Shown piece after piece: positions 41,845 through 50,681 of a stretch of 58,736 nucleotides of DNA. The notes below the pieces were generated by a model. The model made no database searches, was not told where the DNA came from, and was given only the letters and a program-made list of their open reading frames with translations. The stretch comes from JBDTMC01 sp039934475 (GTDB lineage: Bacteria > Acidobacteriota > Terriglobia > Bryobacterales > Bryobacteraceae), in assembly GCA_039934475.1 (NCBI GenBank), contig JBDTMC010000001.1, positions 1-58,736 of the forward strand, read 5' to 3'. The stretch's first letter is position 1, and every line of letters starts with the position of its first letter. Both the position numbers and the translations under genes were made by a program.

Positions 41845-43359
41845 ATGAACTTCACACTCAACCATCTCGTGACAGGCGTTTGTGCCGTTCTGTCAGCAGG
41901 CGCCCTGGTGGCGCAGCAGAGCTCGTCCGGATCCGGCGCGCAGGCCGCACAGCTCAGCCTCTCCGGGCGCGCAGGCCAGAGCGGTTCCGTCACCGCGCAA
42001 CAGTCCCCCGTCCCCGGCGCGACGCAAAGCGTCAATACGCTGAACGCCACTGTCTCGGTGCAGGGACCCTTCGGACAGAGCATGCTCTCAGACAAACCGC
42101 TGCAAGGAAAACTGTCCCTTCGCGACGCACTCCAACGCGGCCTCGAATACAACCTCGGCGCGGTGGGCCTCAACAACAGCGCGTCCCAGGCCCATGCCCA
42201 GGTCCGCCTGGCCCGCAGTCCCCTGATGCCGAATTTCAGCGGGGCGCTGCGCGAAGTCGTTCAACAGAACAACCTCGCCGCCCAGGGCCTGCGCGTGCCT
42301 TTCATTCCCTCGGTTGTCGGCCCTTATAACTACTTCGACCTGCGGGCTACCCTCAACCAAACTGTCGCCGACCTCACCGCACTGAACAACTACCGCTCTT
42401 CCCAGGAGAACTTTCGCGCCGCTCAGATGGCAGCCAAAGACGCCCGCGATCTCGTCGGCCTCGCCGTCGGCGGAGCCTACCTGCTGGTCATCTCCGCCCA
42501 AGCTCGCGTTGACTCCGCCAAAGTACAACTGGAAACCGCCAAGGCGCTCTACGAACAAGTCCGCCAGCGGCGCGAAGCCGGCCTCAACGCTCAAATCGAC
42601 GCCAACCGCAGCCTGGTTCAGTTCCAAACGCAACAGCAGCGGCTAACCACCACGCAAAACGATCTCGCCAAGCAGAAGATCAACCTTTGCCGCATCATTG
42701 GCCTCTCACCCGACCCCGCTTTGCAACTGGCCGATAACATCACTTACTCTCCCGCGCCCGTCCTCACTTATGACGAAGCGCTGAAGACAGCCCTCGACAA
42801 CCGCGCCGATCTGAAATCTGCCGAGGCCGCCGCCCGCGCCGCTGAGCGCGTTGTCGGCGCAGCCAAGGCTGAACGTCTCCCCTCGCTCGCCGTCTCCGCC
42901 GACTACGGCGCCATTGGAGTCAACCCATCTCAATCGCATGGCACATTCAATCTCACGGGTTCGCTCCGCATCCCCATCTGGCAGGGCGGCAAAACCGAAG
43001 GCGACATTGAGTTGGCGCAGGCCACACTCGCCCAGCGCCGTGCCGAACTCAGCGAAATCCGCGGTCGCATTCAAAGTGATCTGAAAGATGCCTACCTCGA
43101 CTTGGAATCTGCCGCCAGCCAACTTCAGCTAGCGGAGAGCAACCAGAAGGTGTCACGCCAGAACCTCGACCTTACCCGTCAGCGCCTGGAGGCGGGCATC
43201 GCCGATTCCGTAGAGGTCACCCAGGCGCAGGAGACCACCGCCACCGCCGACCTCGACTACATCACCAGCCTCCTGTCGCACAATCTCGCTAAGCTATCTG
43301 TAGCCCGCGCGCTGGGCAACGTTGAAACTCGGATCACCACGTACCTCGCCATTCCCTAG
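41845..43359 (+). CDS. TolC family outer membrane efflux protein
   Basis: 504 residues with a signal peptide (NHLVTGVCAVLSAGALVAQ), a Ser/Gln-rich spacer of about 55 residues unusual for the family, then two OEP repeats. Heptad-rich helices such as LRDALQRGLEYNLGAVGLNNSASQAHAQVRLARS and YDEALKTALDNRADLKSAEAAARAAERVVGAAKAERLPSL are characteristic. It provides the outer-membrane channel of the tripartite pump and is the sixth gene of the operon, 24 bases after the permease. Confidence 0.9.
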   Translation: MNFTLNHLVTGVCAVLSAGALVAQQSSSGSGAQAAQLSLSGRAGQSGSVTAQQSPVPGATQSVNTLNATVSVQGPFGQSMLSDKPLQGKLSLRDALQRGLEYNLGAVGLNNSASQAHAQVRLARSPLMPNFSGALREVVQQNNLAAQGLRVPFIPSVVGPYNYFDLRATLNQTVADLTALNNYRSSQENFRAAQMAAKDARDLVGLAVGGAYLLVISAQARVDSAKVQLETAKALYEQVRQRREAGLNAQIDANRSLVQFQTQQQRLTTTQNDLAKQKINLCRIIGLSPDPALQLADNITYSPAPVLTYDEALKTALDNRADLKSAEAAARAAERVVGAAKAERLPSLAVSADYGAIGVNPSQSHGTFNLTGSLRIPIWQGGKTEGDIELAQATLAQRRAELSEIRGRIQSDLKDAYLDLESAASQLQLAESNQKVSRQNLDLTRQRLEAGIADSVEVTQAQETTATADLDYITSLLSHNLAKLSVARALGNVETRITTYLAIP

Positions 43360-43368
43360 AAACAGCCA

Positions 43369-44829
43369 ATGACTAACAACAACTTTGATCTGGCCGCGTC
43401 AGCCAGCCAGGAGATGATCAACGAGGGGTTCCAACCCGATTTTCCTCCCGGCGTCGAGGAACAGTTGGCGGCCATCCGTTCCCAGGCGGCACAACCCGTC
43501 AACGGAGCCGTGCGCGACCTGCGGTCCCTGCTCTGGTCTTCCATCGACAACGACACCTCCCGCGACCTGGATCAAATTGAAGTGGCCGAACGCGTGCCCG
43601 GCGGCATTCAACTGAGAATCGCCATCGCCGACGTCGATTCCGATGTCGCCATAGGAACCCCCATCGATCAGCACGCCGCCGAACAAACCACGTCGGTCTA
43701 CACCGGCATCAAAACTTTTCCAATGCTGCCGGAAGAGCTGTCCACAGACCTTACTTCGCTCAACCAGGACACTGACCGGATGGCGGTGGTTGTGGATTTA
43801 GTGGTCGGTCCTGATGGTGCGGTTTCGTCCAGTGGGATCTATCGCGCTCTGGTCCGCAATCAGGCGCAATTGACTTACAACGGTGTCGGGCCGTGGCTTG
43901 AAGGCAAAGCAGCGCCGCCGCCCAAGGTGGCAGCGTCCCCCGCTCTTGCGGCACAGTTACACCTTCAGGACGAAGCGGCGCAAATCCTGCTCGAGGAGCG
44001 GCACAGGATGGGAGCGCTGAACATCGACCGCGTCGAGGCCGAGGCCGTGCTCTCAGATGGTAAGGTGCAGAGCATCAATACGCGGCAAAAGAACCGCGCC
44101 AGTGAACTGATCGAGAATTTCATGGTGGCCGCCAACGGAGTGATGGCACGTACGCTAACGGAGGCCGGCGTCTCTTCCATCCGCCGGATCGTACGGACTC
44201 CTGAACGCTGGCCGCGTATCGTCGAACTCGCCGCGCAGTTGGGCGCAAAGCTCCCTGCCGAGCCCGATTCCAAGGCGCTCAGTGAGTTCTTGTCACAACG
44301 AAAGGCGGCCGACCCGGTTCACTACGCCGACCTTTCCCTGGCCGTGGTGAAGTTGATGGGTCCCGGCGAGTACGTTCTCGCGAAGCCTGGAGGCGATCAG
44401 CCCGGTCACTTCGCACTCGCCGCCCATGATTACACGCACTCCACGGCCCCCAACCGTCGCTTCGCCGATACCGTCACGCAGCGTCTCATCAAAGCCGTGA
44501 TCGCCCACCAGCCCGCGCCTTATTCCGATCAGCAACTAGATTCAATCGCGAAAAACTGCACGCTGAAAGAAAATGCCGCACGCAAGGTGGAGCGCATCAT
44601 GAACAAGCGCATGGCCGCAGTGGCCCTGCGCCCGCGCATCGGCGATACTTTCGCCGCCGTGGTAACGGGCGTCACGCCGAAGGGCGTCTTCGTGCGTGTC
44701 CTCAATCCGCCCGCCGAAGGATTGCTCACGGCAGGGCAACAAGGCGTCGACGTAGGCGACCAGTTGCGCGTGAAGCTAGTGAGTACCGATCCCGTGCGCG
44801 GATACATCGATTTCGCACGGACGCATTAA
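43369..44829 (+). CDS. Short RNB-domain exoribonuclease (RNase II/R type) at the end of the efflux operon
   Basis: 486 residues, 9 bases after the tolC-like stop. The RNB core begins almost at once, with the Asp cluster SSIDNDTSRDLDQIE (about 53-67), then VDLVVGPDG, ASELIENFMVAANG, and HYTHSTAPNRRFADTVTQRLI in the form DYTHSTAPNRRFAD. A short S1-like barrel closes the protein. The cold-shock domains of RNase R/II are absent. In the Asp cluster the fourth position reads Gln rather than Asp, which I recall as normal for this short subfamily. It degrades RNA 3' to 5' with Mg. Why it sits in an efflux operon is unclear. Confidence 0.87.
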   Translation: MTNNNFDLAASASQEMINEGFQPDFPPGVEEQLAAIRSQAAQPVNGAVRDLRSLLWSSIDNDTSRDLDQIEVAERVPGGIQLRIAIADVDSDVAIGTPIDQHAAEQTTSVYTGIKTFPMLPEELSTDLTSLNQDTDRMAVVVDLVVGPDGAVSSSGIYRALVRNQAQLTYNGVGPWLEGKAAPPPKVAASPALAAQLHLQDEAAQILLEERHRMGALNIDRVEAEAVLSDGKVQSINTRQKNRASELIENFMVAANGVMARTLTEAGVSSIRRIVRTPERWPRIVELAAQLGAKLPAEPDSKALSEFLSQRKAADPVHYADLSLAVVKLMGPGEYVLAKPGGDQPGHFALAAHDYTHSTAPNRRFADTVTQRLIKAVIAHQPAPYSDQQLDSIAKNCTLKENAARKVERIMNKRMAAVALRPRIGDTFAAVVTGVTPKGVFVRVLNPPAEGLLTAGQQGVDVGDQLRVKLVSTDPVRGYIDFARTH

Positions 44830-46427
44830 GGCGTTGCGCAGGCGAAGCTCGACGCTTCATTCGCGTCGCCCTTGCCGTCATACCGCGACACCTGTGGATA
44901 GGGGCACAGCGGGCGCGTCAGCTTCTTTGAAGGCTCGACACTCGACTTACCCGTTCCAATTAGCCGTTCCGGCGCGACACCCTTCTCTACCCACTGGTCC
45001 AGAGCGGTCAACACATCGTGCTCGGCATCGCTTTGCGGCGGTGCTCCGATGTTCCCGAAGTTATTCGGCCCATAGCCGCCGCCACAATGACCCATACCCG
45101 GAACCATGAACAAGCGATAGAAGTCCTGGATCGGCCGGGAAGCGTCTGTCCGTCCGTCCGGATACTTCGCCAAAAACGTGCGCACCTTCTCGTAGTAGTT
45201 GATCGAACTAAGCGGCGCAATGGCCGCGTCGCCCCAACCGTGATACTGAATCAGCTTGCCGCCATGCGCCCGGAACGACCGCAAATCGGGATTGATCGAA
45301 TTGATCACTGCCCCGCCCTTTTCGTGACCCAAGGCCGCATCCCGCTCCATATCAAACGTGCGGAAATTCCACTTCGGATCTTCTAACACCGCCTGCCCAT
45401 AAAACGTATTGCCGAACATGAATTGAATCGCCTTGTCCGGCTCGGCAGCCACAATCCACCCTGGCCACGAGCCCGGCGCGGCTTCCGTACCCGGCGCGTA
45501 TCCTGGGAAAATCTGCTCGCCCGTCCGTGGATTCTTCGGTCCCGCGTAGATCTTCTTCAAGGAAGCCACTTGCTGCGCGGTGAGACAATCCGGGCCCTCC
45601 GCATCCTTGCAAGTGAGAACCGACGGATCGAAATGGCACGTCCGCGGATCTTCGATCAACCCATCTTTAACGCCGTCCAATGTGTCGCAAGCCGTCAGTG
45701 ACGCCTTCTCAATCAACGGGAGTTTCGCCGCGGGAATCGCGCTGCCCGGTTCGGTGAGCAACGCCAGTTCATTCCACAGGAAGCCGGCAAACAAATGCGA
45801 CCAGTCGTTCGCCGGCGCCCCGGCAACAATCCCATCGAAGTCTTCCGGGTACCGCTGCGCCTCCGCCAACGCCTCGCGCCCGCCATCGGAACAGCCAAAG
45901 AAGTAACTGCGTGCCGCTTCCTTGCTGTAGTAGGCCGCGATGATCGCCTTCGATTGCACGTTGGTCTGATGGAGCGCGCGGTAGCCGAAGTCGATCAGTT
46001 TCTCCGGATGTCCAATCGCCCAGGCCGCGCCCGCGCCACCCGCATGGCCGTCATCTGTACCCGCCGCCGCATATCCCCTCTGCACTCCGTAAGCGATGGA
46101 TTGCACGGGAATCGCCCCCGCCCAGCCGCCATTGCCCACCTGTTCGTACTTCCCGTTCCAACCATGCACGGGCATCCACAATTCGAACTTAATCTCTGAG
46201 TCACTGGTGGGCCGGGCCACGGCTTTCACCACGCAGCGCGGCGGCACAGTCATCGCCGGCGCGCCCTGACCTGCCGGCACTGTGCCCTCCACAACCGCCG
46301 CCGACGCAATCGTCGTGTGCGACAGCTTCAACTCCATCAGCTTCCCGCACGCGTCCTGCCCCGCCGCGGCCGGAACCCACAATCCCGCGCACACGGCTGC
46401 CCATACCAACTTCATTCTCATGTTCAT
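44826..46427 (-). CDS. Tannase/feruloyl esterase family hydrolase
   Basis: 533 residues with a signal peptide (KLVWAAVCAGLWVPAAAGQ). The nucleophile elbow is GCSDGGREALAEAQRYPEDFDGIVAGAPA (Ser near 180), the pattern of the tannase/feruloyl esterase family; the acid is probably in the AHGGKLIQYHGWGDAAIAP region, and the His in VPGMGHCGGG. Cys residues flanking the triad (CSDGG and GHCGG) suggest the typical disulfide. It hydrolyses esters of phenolic acids or related plant compounds in the periplasm or outside. Its stop codon overlaps the RNB gene end by 4 bases on the other strand. Confidence 0.9.
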   Translation of the reverse strand: MNMRMKLVWAAVCAGLWVPAAAGQDACGKLMELKLSHTTIASAAVVEGTVPAGQGAPAMTVPPRCVVKAVARPTSDSEIKFELWMPVHGWNGKYEQVGNGGWAGAIPVQSIAYGVQRGYAAAGTDDGHAGGAGAAWAIGHPEKLIDFGYRALHQTNVQSKAIIAAYYSKEAARSYFFGCSDGGREALAEAQRYPEDFDGIVAGAPANDWSHLFAGFLWNELALLTEPGSAIPAAKLPLIEKASLTACDTLDGVKDGLIEDPRTCHFDPSVLTCKDAEGPDCLTAQQVASLKKIYAGPKNPRTGEQIFPGYAPGTEAAPGSWPGWIVAAEPDKAIQFMFGNTFYGQAVLEDPKWNFRTFDMERDAALGHEKGGAVINSINPDLRSFRAHGGKLIQYHGWGDAAIAPLSSINYYEKVRTFLAKYPDGRTDASRPIQDFYRLFMVPGMGHCGGGYGPNNFGNIGAPPQSDAEHDVLTALDQWVEKGVAPERLIGTGKSSVEPSKKLTRPLCPYPQVSRYDGKGDANEASSFACATP

Positions 46428-46440
46428 GCCGAACCCTCGC

Positions 46441-46458
46441 GTGTATACTAACGCAGAA
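46441..46458 (-). promoter_or_regulatory. Shared upstream motif, copy before the tannase gene
   Basis: Minus strand TTCTGCGTTAGTATACAC, 14 bases upstream of the tannase start. The same 18-mer with one change precedes the neighbouring Nramp gene (47831-47848). TAGTAT could be the -10 element, which would leave almost no leader. Confidence 0.5.
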
Positions 46459-46488
46459 CTCGATCCTCCGCTCTTGCATCGGTTGAAA

Positions 46489-47778
46489 CTAGTTCCACGT
46501 CGCGAACATGGCGACGCTGGCGCCCGTCATCACTACCACCGTCGTCCATCCCAGCCACTTCAGCCAAGGCGCATTCACACGGCTTCCCATCACCTTGCGA
46601 TTGCTGGTCAGCAGCAGCACAATCACAATCAATGGAGGCGCCAATACTCCGTTCAACACTGCCGACCAGAACAACATCGCCACGGCGTTTATGCCGGCAT
46701 AATCCAGGCCCAGCCCGAGCAGCAAACCCACCGCGATCACGCCGTAAAACTGCGGCGCGCGGTTCGGCTGGTCCGCCAGTGACCCCTTCCACACCGCCGC
46801 CTCGGAGACCGCATACGCGCTGGACCCTGCCAGCACCGGCACCCCCAGCATCCCCGCGCCGATCAAACCCACGCTAAACAGCCAGTACGCTCCCGCCCCG
46901 GCCATTGGACGGAGCGCCTCCGCCGCATCCTGAGCCGTGGAAATTTCCGTCTTGCCATGCGCATGCAAAGTCGCCGCCGTCGTCAGAATGATGAAATACA
47001 TGATGAGGTTCGAAAACAACATCCCCGCGATGACATCGTTCCGCGACTTGCGCAACTCGGCTTTGGTCGCGCCCTTCCGCGACTCCACAGTCAATTCGCC
47101 CTGTTCAATCTCCTCCTCCACTTCTTCCGAAGCCTGCCAGAAGAATAGGTAGGGCGAAATCGTAGTCCCGAAAATTCCCACCAGCGTCGCCCAATATCGT
47201 CCTGTCCACTCCACGTGTGGAACCACCGTCGCGTGAAGGACGGCTGCCCAATCCGGCTTGGCCATGAAAGCCGCCACTACGTAGGCGAACAACACCAGTG
47301 TCAGCCATTTGAAAATGCGGGCGAGCTTCTTATAGGAAGACCAGATCAGAAACGATCCGATCAACAGAGCGTAGACCGGAGTCCAGTACATGCTACCGAT
47401 CCCCGTCACCATTTCCGTCACCTTCGCCATGCCGCCAAGATCGGCGCCAATATTTACGGTGTTCGCCGTCACCAGCAGAGCGCATGCCGCCCAGAGCACC
47501 CAGCGGGGGTAGTTTTGCTTGATCACCGCGGCCAGCCCCTGGCCTGTCACCATGCCCAGCCGGGCGCACATCATCTGAACCGCCGTCATCAGAGGGAATG
47601 AGAACAGCGCAGTCCACAGGGGCGCGTACCCAAACGCCGCGCCCGTCACGGAATAAGTGGAAACTCCCGATGGATCGTCGTCCGCGGCCCCCGTTATCAG
47701 GCCCGGCCCGAGGCTTCCGAAAAAGCTCCCGAACCGGTTCCGCCGGACGCCATGTTTCTTCTTTGCCTTGATTGCCAA
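46489..47778 (-). CDS. Nramp-related metal transporter with altered metal-site motifs
   Basis: The TTG at 47778 is preferred because a very strong AGGAGG lies 9 bases upstream; the frame is open to an ATG at 47862 but that would read through the promoter motif. The 429-residue protein has about 11 membrane helices. TM1 reads GAADDDPSGVSTYS where canonical Nramp has DPGN, and TM6 reads GTTISPYLFFWQASEE where canonical has the MPH motif. The usual Asn and Met metal ligands are therefore missing, as in Nramp-related groups with other ion preferences. It is probably an inner-membrane divalent cation importer, but Mn/Fe should not be assumed. Confidence 0.85.
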   Translation of the reverse strand: MAIKAKKKHGVRRNRFGSFFGSLGPGLITGAADDDPSGVSTYSVTGAAFGYAPLWTALFSFPLMTAVQMMCARLGMVTGQGLAAVIKQNYPRWVLWAACALLVTANTVNIGADLGGMAKVTEMVTGIGSMYWTPVYALLIGSFLIWSSYKKLARIFKWLTLVLFAYVVAAFMAKPDWAAVLHATVVPHVEWTGRYWATLVGIFGTTISPYLFFWQASEEVEEEIEQGELTVESRKGATKAELRKSRNDVIAGMLFSNLIMYFIILTTAATLHAHGKTEISTAQDAAEALRPMAGAGAYWLFSVGLIGAGMLGVPVLAGSSAYAVSEAAVWKGSLADQPNRAPQFYGVIAVGLLLGLGLDYAGINAVAMLFWSAVLNGVLAPPLIVIVLLLTSNRKVMGSRVNAPWLKWLGWTTVVVMTGASVAMFATWN

Positions 47779-47830
47779 ACGCGCCCCCCTCCTGATGTCC
47801 TTGCACGAGACGTACCAACCTCGTCGCCGG

Positions 47831-47848
47831 GTGTATACTAGCGCAGAA
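47831..47848 (-). promoter_or_regulatory. Shared upstream motif, copy before the Nramp gene
   Basis: Minus strand TTCTGCGCTAGTATACAC, about 53 bases upstream of the preferred TTG start of the Nramp gene. On the plus strand the same bases read TATACT, and lie 20 bases before the start of the cytochrome gene at 47868, so the site could serve divergent genes. Confidence 0.5.
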
Positions 47849-47867
47849 ACGGAGGGGACCACCTGGG

Positions 47868-50678
47868 ATGAAAGTTACGGCAATCGTCATTCTTGCCGCC
47901 ACCCTCAGCTGTCTCCACGCCCAGGAAGGCTTCCAGATCGTCGAGCGATGTACGGCCTGCCACAGCGGCGCGAAGCCCGCGGCCGGACTCAACCTCACCA
48001 ACCGCCCCGGTGCCCTCGCCGGCGGACGCTCCGGTCCCGCTCTTATCCCACAGGACGCCGCCGCCAGCCGCATCTATCAAATGGCGGCCGCCGGCAAAAT
48101 GCCTCCCGGTTCACCGCTCTCGAAGGCGGAACTCGCGTCACTGAAATCCTGGATCGACGCCGGAGCCGAATGGCGCAAGACCGAGAGTAAGCGTGCCGGC
48201 CCCGATTGGTGGTCGCTACAACCGTTGAAGCCGCCGGCCGAAGACTCCATCGACGCCATACTTACTAAGCGCCTCGCCGCCAAGGGTCTCGCGCTCTCCC
48301 CGCCGGCATCCCGCGCCATCCTGCTCCGCCGCGCCACCTTCGACCTTCACGGTCTTCCCCCAACGCCGGAGGAGATCGCCGACTTTGACAGGGACAAGTC
48401 CCCGCAAGCCTGGGATCACGTGATTGACCGCCTGCTGGCATCGCCCCGGTATGGCGAGCGTTGGGCGCGCCACTGGCTCGACGTCGCCCGCTTCTGTGAG
48501 AGCCAGGGTTATGAGCGCGACAAAGTCCGCACCAACATCTGGCAATACCGCGACTATCTCATTCGCGCCTTCAACAACGACAAACCCTATCCTCAGTTCG
48601 TTCGTGAACAACTCGCCGGAGACGTTCTAACCCCAGTTACTCTCGACGGCATCGCCGCCACCGCCTTCCTCGTCGCCGGACCGTGGGATGAGGTGGGCAA
48701 CGAACAGCAAAGCGCCATCATGAAGGCGCGCGTTCGCGAAGACGAATTCGAAGATCTGATCGGCACTGTCAGCCAGACCTTCCTTGGCCTCACCACCAAC
48801 TGCGCCCGCTGCCACGATCACAAATTCGATCCCATCGCCCAGCGTGACTACTACGGCATGAAGGCGTTGTTCTCCAGCGTCGCGCCCGCTGACCGCCCCT
48901 TTGAAACTCCTCAGGATCGTCAGCACCGCATCGCGATGCTGAAACCCCACCGGGAACGCATGGAGCAGTGGGACCACCAGATTGCAACCCTCGAAGGCGC
49001 TCCCGCCGAAACGCGCCCCGACGCCCGCTTCACCTTCAACTACGATGCCCGCGACAACGCCGGCAGCCTTCACGGAGAACTGCGCAACGGTGCCCGCGTT
49101 GAAAACGGCAAGCTCATCCTGGCTAAACCCGATCAGTCTGTGCGCTTGCCCGACGTCGCCAGCGAGTGGCGTGAGAAAACCTTCGAGGCCTGGGTGAAAC
49201 TCGCCGACGTCAAGCGCCACGGCCAACAGATCGTCTCTTTTGCAGATCCCTTTGACCGCATCACCGACGGCCTTCAATTCGGAACACGCGGTAAGCCGCG
49301 TTGGGGAACCGATTCCGAATACGACTACCGCACCCACTTGCCTGAAGGTCCCGATGAAACCAGCAGCGCTGCCTTCGTCCACGTCGCCGCGGTTTGGTCT
49401 GCAGACAATTCAATTCGCATCTACCGCGATGGTGTCCTCACCCACTCCTACACGCCGGAACTGAACGGTGGCAAAGGAACTCTTCAGACCTTTCCCGCCG
49501 AGTTCTCCCATCTCACGATAGGAGGAAACACAGTAGGCGAAATCGACGAGATCCGCCTCTACAGGCGCGCCCTCACGGCATCTGAGATCGCCCAGACATT
49601 CGCCAAAGGAACAGCGCCCTATACTGGCATCGGGCTCGCCGAACGAACCCGCCTCATCGCCGAGCAACTGGCCTATCGCAAAGCCAACATCGATACAATC
49701 CCGCAAGTACCCACGATCTTCGCCTTTCACGCACTGCCGCCGCAGCCAATCACAGTCCTCGATCGCGGCGATCCGGCCAAGCCTCGCGATCCTGTCAACC
49801 CTGGCTACATGACGCTCCAACTGACCACCAACGCGCCGGACCCGGAGCGCCGCCTGACCTTCGCGAACTGGATCGTCCAGCAGCCCATCGCCGCCCGCGT
49901 CATGGTCAATCGCGTCTGGCACTATCACTTCGGCCACGGCGTCGCCGGCACTCCCAACGACCTCGGCTTCAACGGCGAAGCCCCCTCGCACCCCGAGCTA
50001 CTCAATTACCTGGCCGCGCGCTTCGGCACCGAAGACGGCTGGAGCCTGAAGAAACTCCATCGCCGCATCATGCTCTCCGCCGCCTACCAACAGTCCGGCC
50101 ACTACAACGAAACCGCCGCTGCGCAGGATCCCGAGAATCGCCTCTTATGGCGTTTCCCACCGAAGCGCCTGGAAGGCGAAGCCGTCCGCGACACCATGCT
50201 CTCCATCACCGGCATGCTCAATCCTGAGATGTATGGCGAGAGCTTCCAGCCCTTTGACATCGTGATTGCCAACTCGCACTTTTACAACCTTAAGGACTCC
50301 GATGAGCCCGCCTTGCGCCGCCGCACCATCTATCGTATGAATGTCCTCTCCGCTCGCCTCCCACTCCTCGAATCTCTCGACTGTCCCGATCCCTCCATGC
50401 GCGCCCCGGCGCGCCCCGTCACTACCACGCCCCTCCAGGCACTTGCACTGATGAACAACTCCTTCGTGATGCGCTACGCCGGGCACCTCGCCCGTAGGGC
50501 GGAACAGGAAGCACCCGGCACGCTGCCCGATCAGATCCGTCTCGTCTATCGCCTTGCCCTCGCGCGCGATCCATCGGCAACCGAACTCAATGAGGCGCAG
50601 GCACTCGCCCATCGCCAGAGCCTCACTTCCTGGTGTTGGACCATGCTTAACTCCAACGAATTCGTCTATGTGGAGTAA
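47868..50678 (+). CDS. Exported PSCyt1/DUF1549/DUF1553 protein with LamG-like domain
   Basis: 936 residues. Signal peptide VTAIVILAATLSCLHAQ; a cytochrome c-type PSCyt1 module with CTACH near 28-32 and an axial-Met region (AAAGKMPPGSPLS); DUF1549 (about 125-340: ILLRRATFDLHGLPPTPEEI, ARHWLDVARFCESQGYERD, TTNCARCHDHKFDPI with a second CxxCH); a concanavalin-type sandwich (about 375-560: YDARDNAGSLHGELRNGARV... IDEIRLYRRALTASEI); and DUF1553 (about 640-920: RLTFANWIVQQPIAARVMVNRVWHYHFGHGV, TTPLQALALMNNSF). Such proteins were first noted in Planctomycetes and come in pairs with DUF1501 proteins; they are presumed envelope redox or polysaccharide-processing factors. Confidence 0.92.
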   Translation: MKVTAIVILAATLSCLHAQEGFQIVERCTACHSGAKPAAGLNLTNRPGALAGGRSGPALIPQDAAASRIYQMAAAGKMPPGSPLSKAELASLKSWIDAGAEWRKTESKRAGPDWWSLQPLKPPAEDSIDAILTKRLAAKGLALSPPASRAILLRRATFDLHGLPPTPEEIADFDRDKSPQAWDHVIDRLLASPRYGERWARHWLDVARFCESQGYERDKVRTNIWQYRDYLIRAFNNDKPYPQFVREQLAGDVLTPVTLDGIAATAFLVAGPWDEVGNEQQSAIMKARVREDEFEDLIGTVSQTFLGLTTNCARCHDHKFDPIAQRDYYGMKALFSSVAPADRPFETPQDRQHRIAMLKPHRERMEQWDHQIATLEGAPAETRPDARFTFNYDARDNAGSLHGELRNGARVENGKLILAKPDQSVRLPDVASEWREKTFEAWVKLADVKRHGQQIVSFADPFDRITDGLQFGTRGKPRWGTDSEYDYRTHLPEGPDETSSAAFVHVAAVWSADNSIRIYRDGVLTHSYTPELNGGKGTLQTFPAEFSHLTIGGNTVGEIDEIRLYRRALTASEIAQTFAKGTAPYTGIGLAERTRLIAEQLAYRKANIDTIPQVPTIFAFHALPPQPITVLDRGDPAKPRDPVNPGYMTLQLTTNAPDPERRLTFANWIVQQPIAARVMVNRVWHYHFGHGVAGTPNDLGFNGEAPSHPELLNYLAARFGTEDGWSLKKLHRRIMLSAAYQQSGHYNETAAAQDPENRLLWRFPPKRLEGEAVRDTMLSITGMLNPEMYGESFQPFDIVIANSHFYNLKDSDEPALRRRTIYRMNVLSARLPLLESLDCPDPSMRAPARPVTTTPLQALALMNNSFVMRYAGHLARRAEQEAPGTLPDQIRLVYRLALARDPSATELNEAQALAHRQSLTSWCWTMLNSNEFVYVE

Positions 50679-50681
50679 GTG

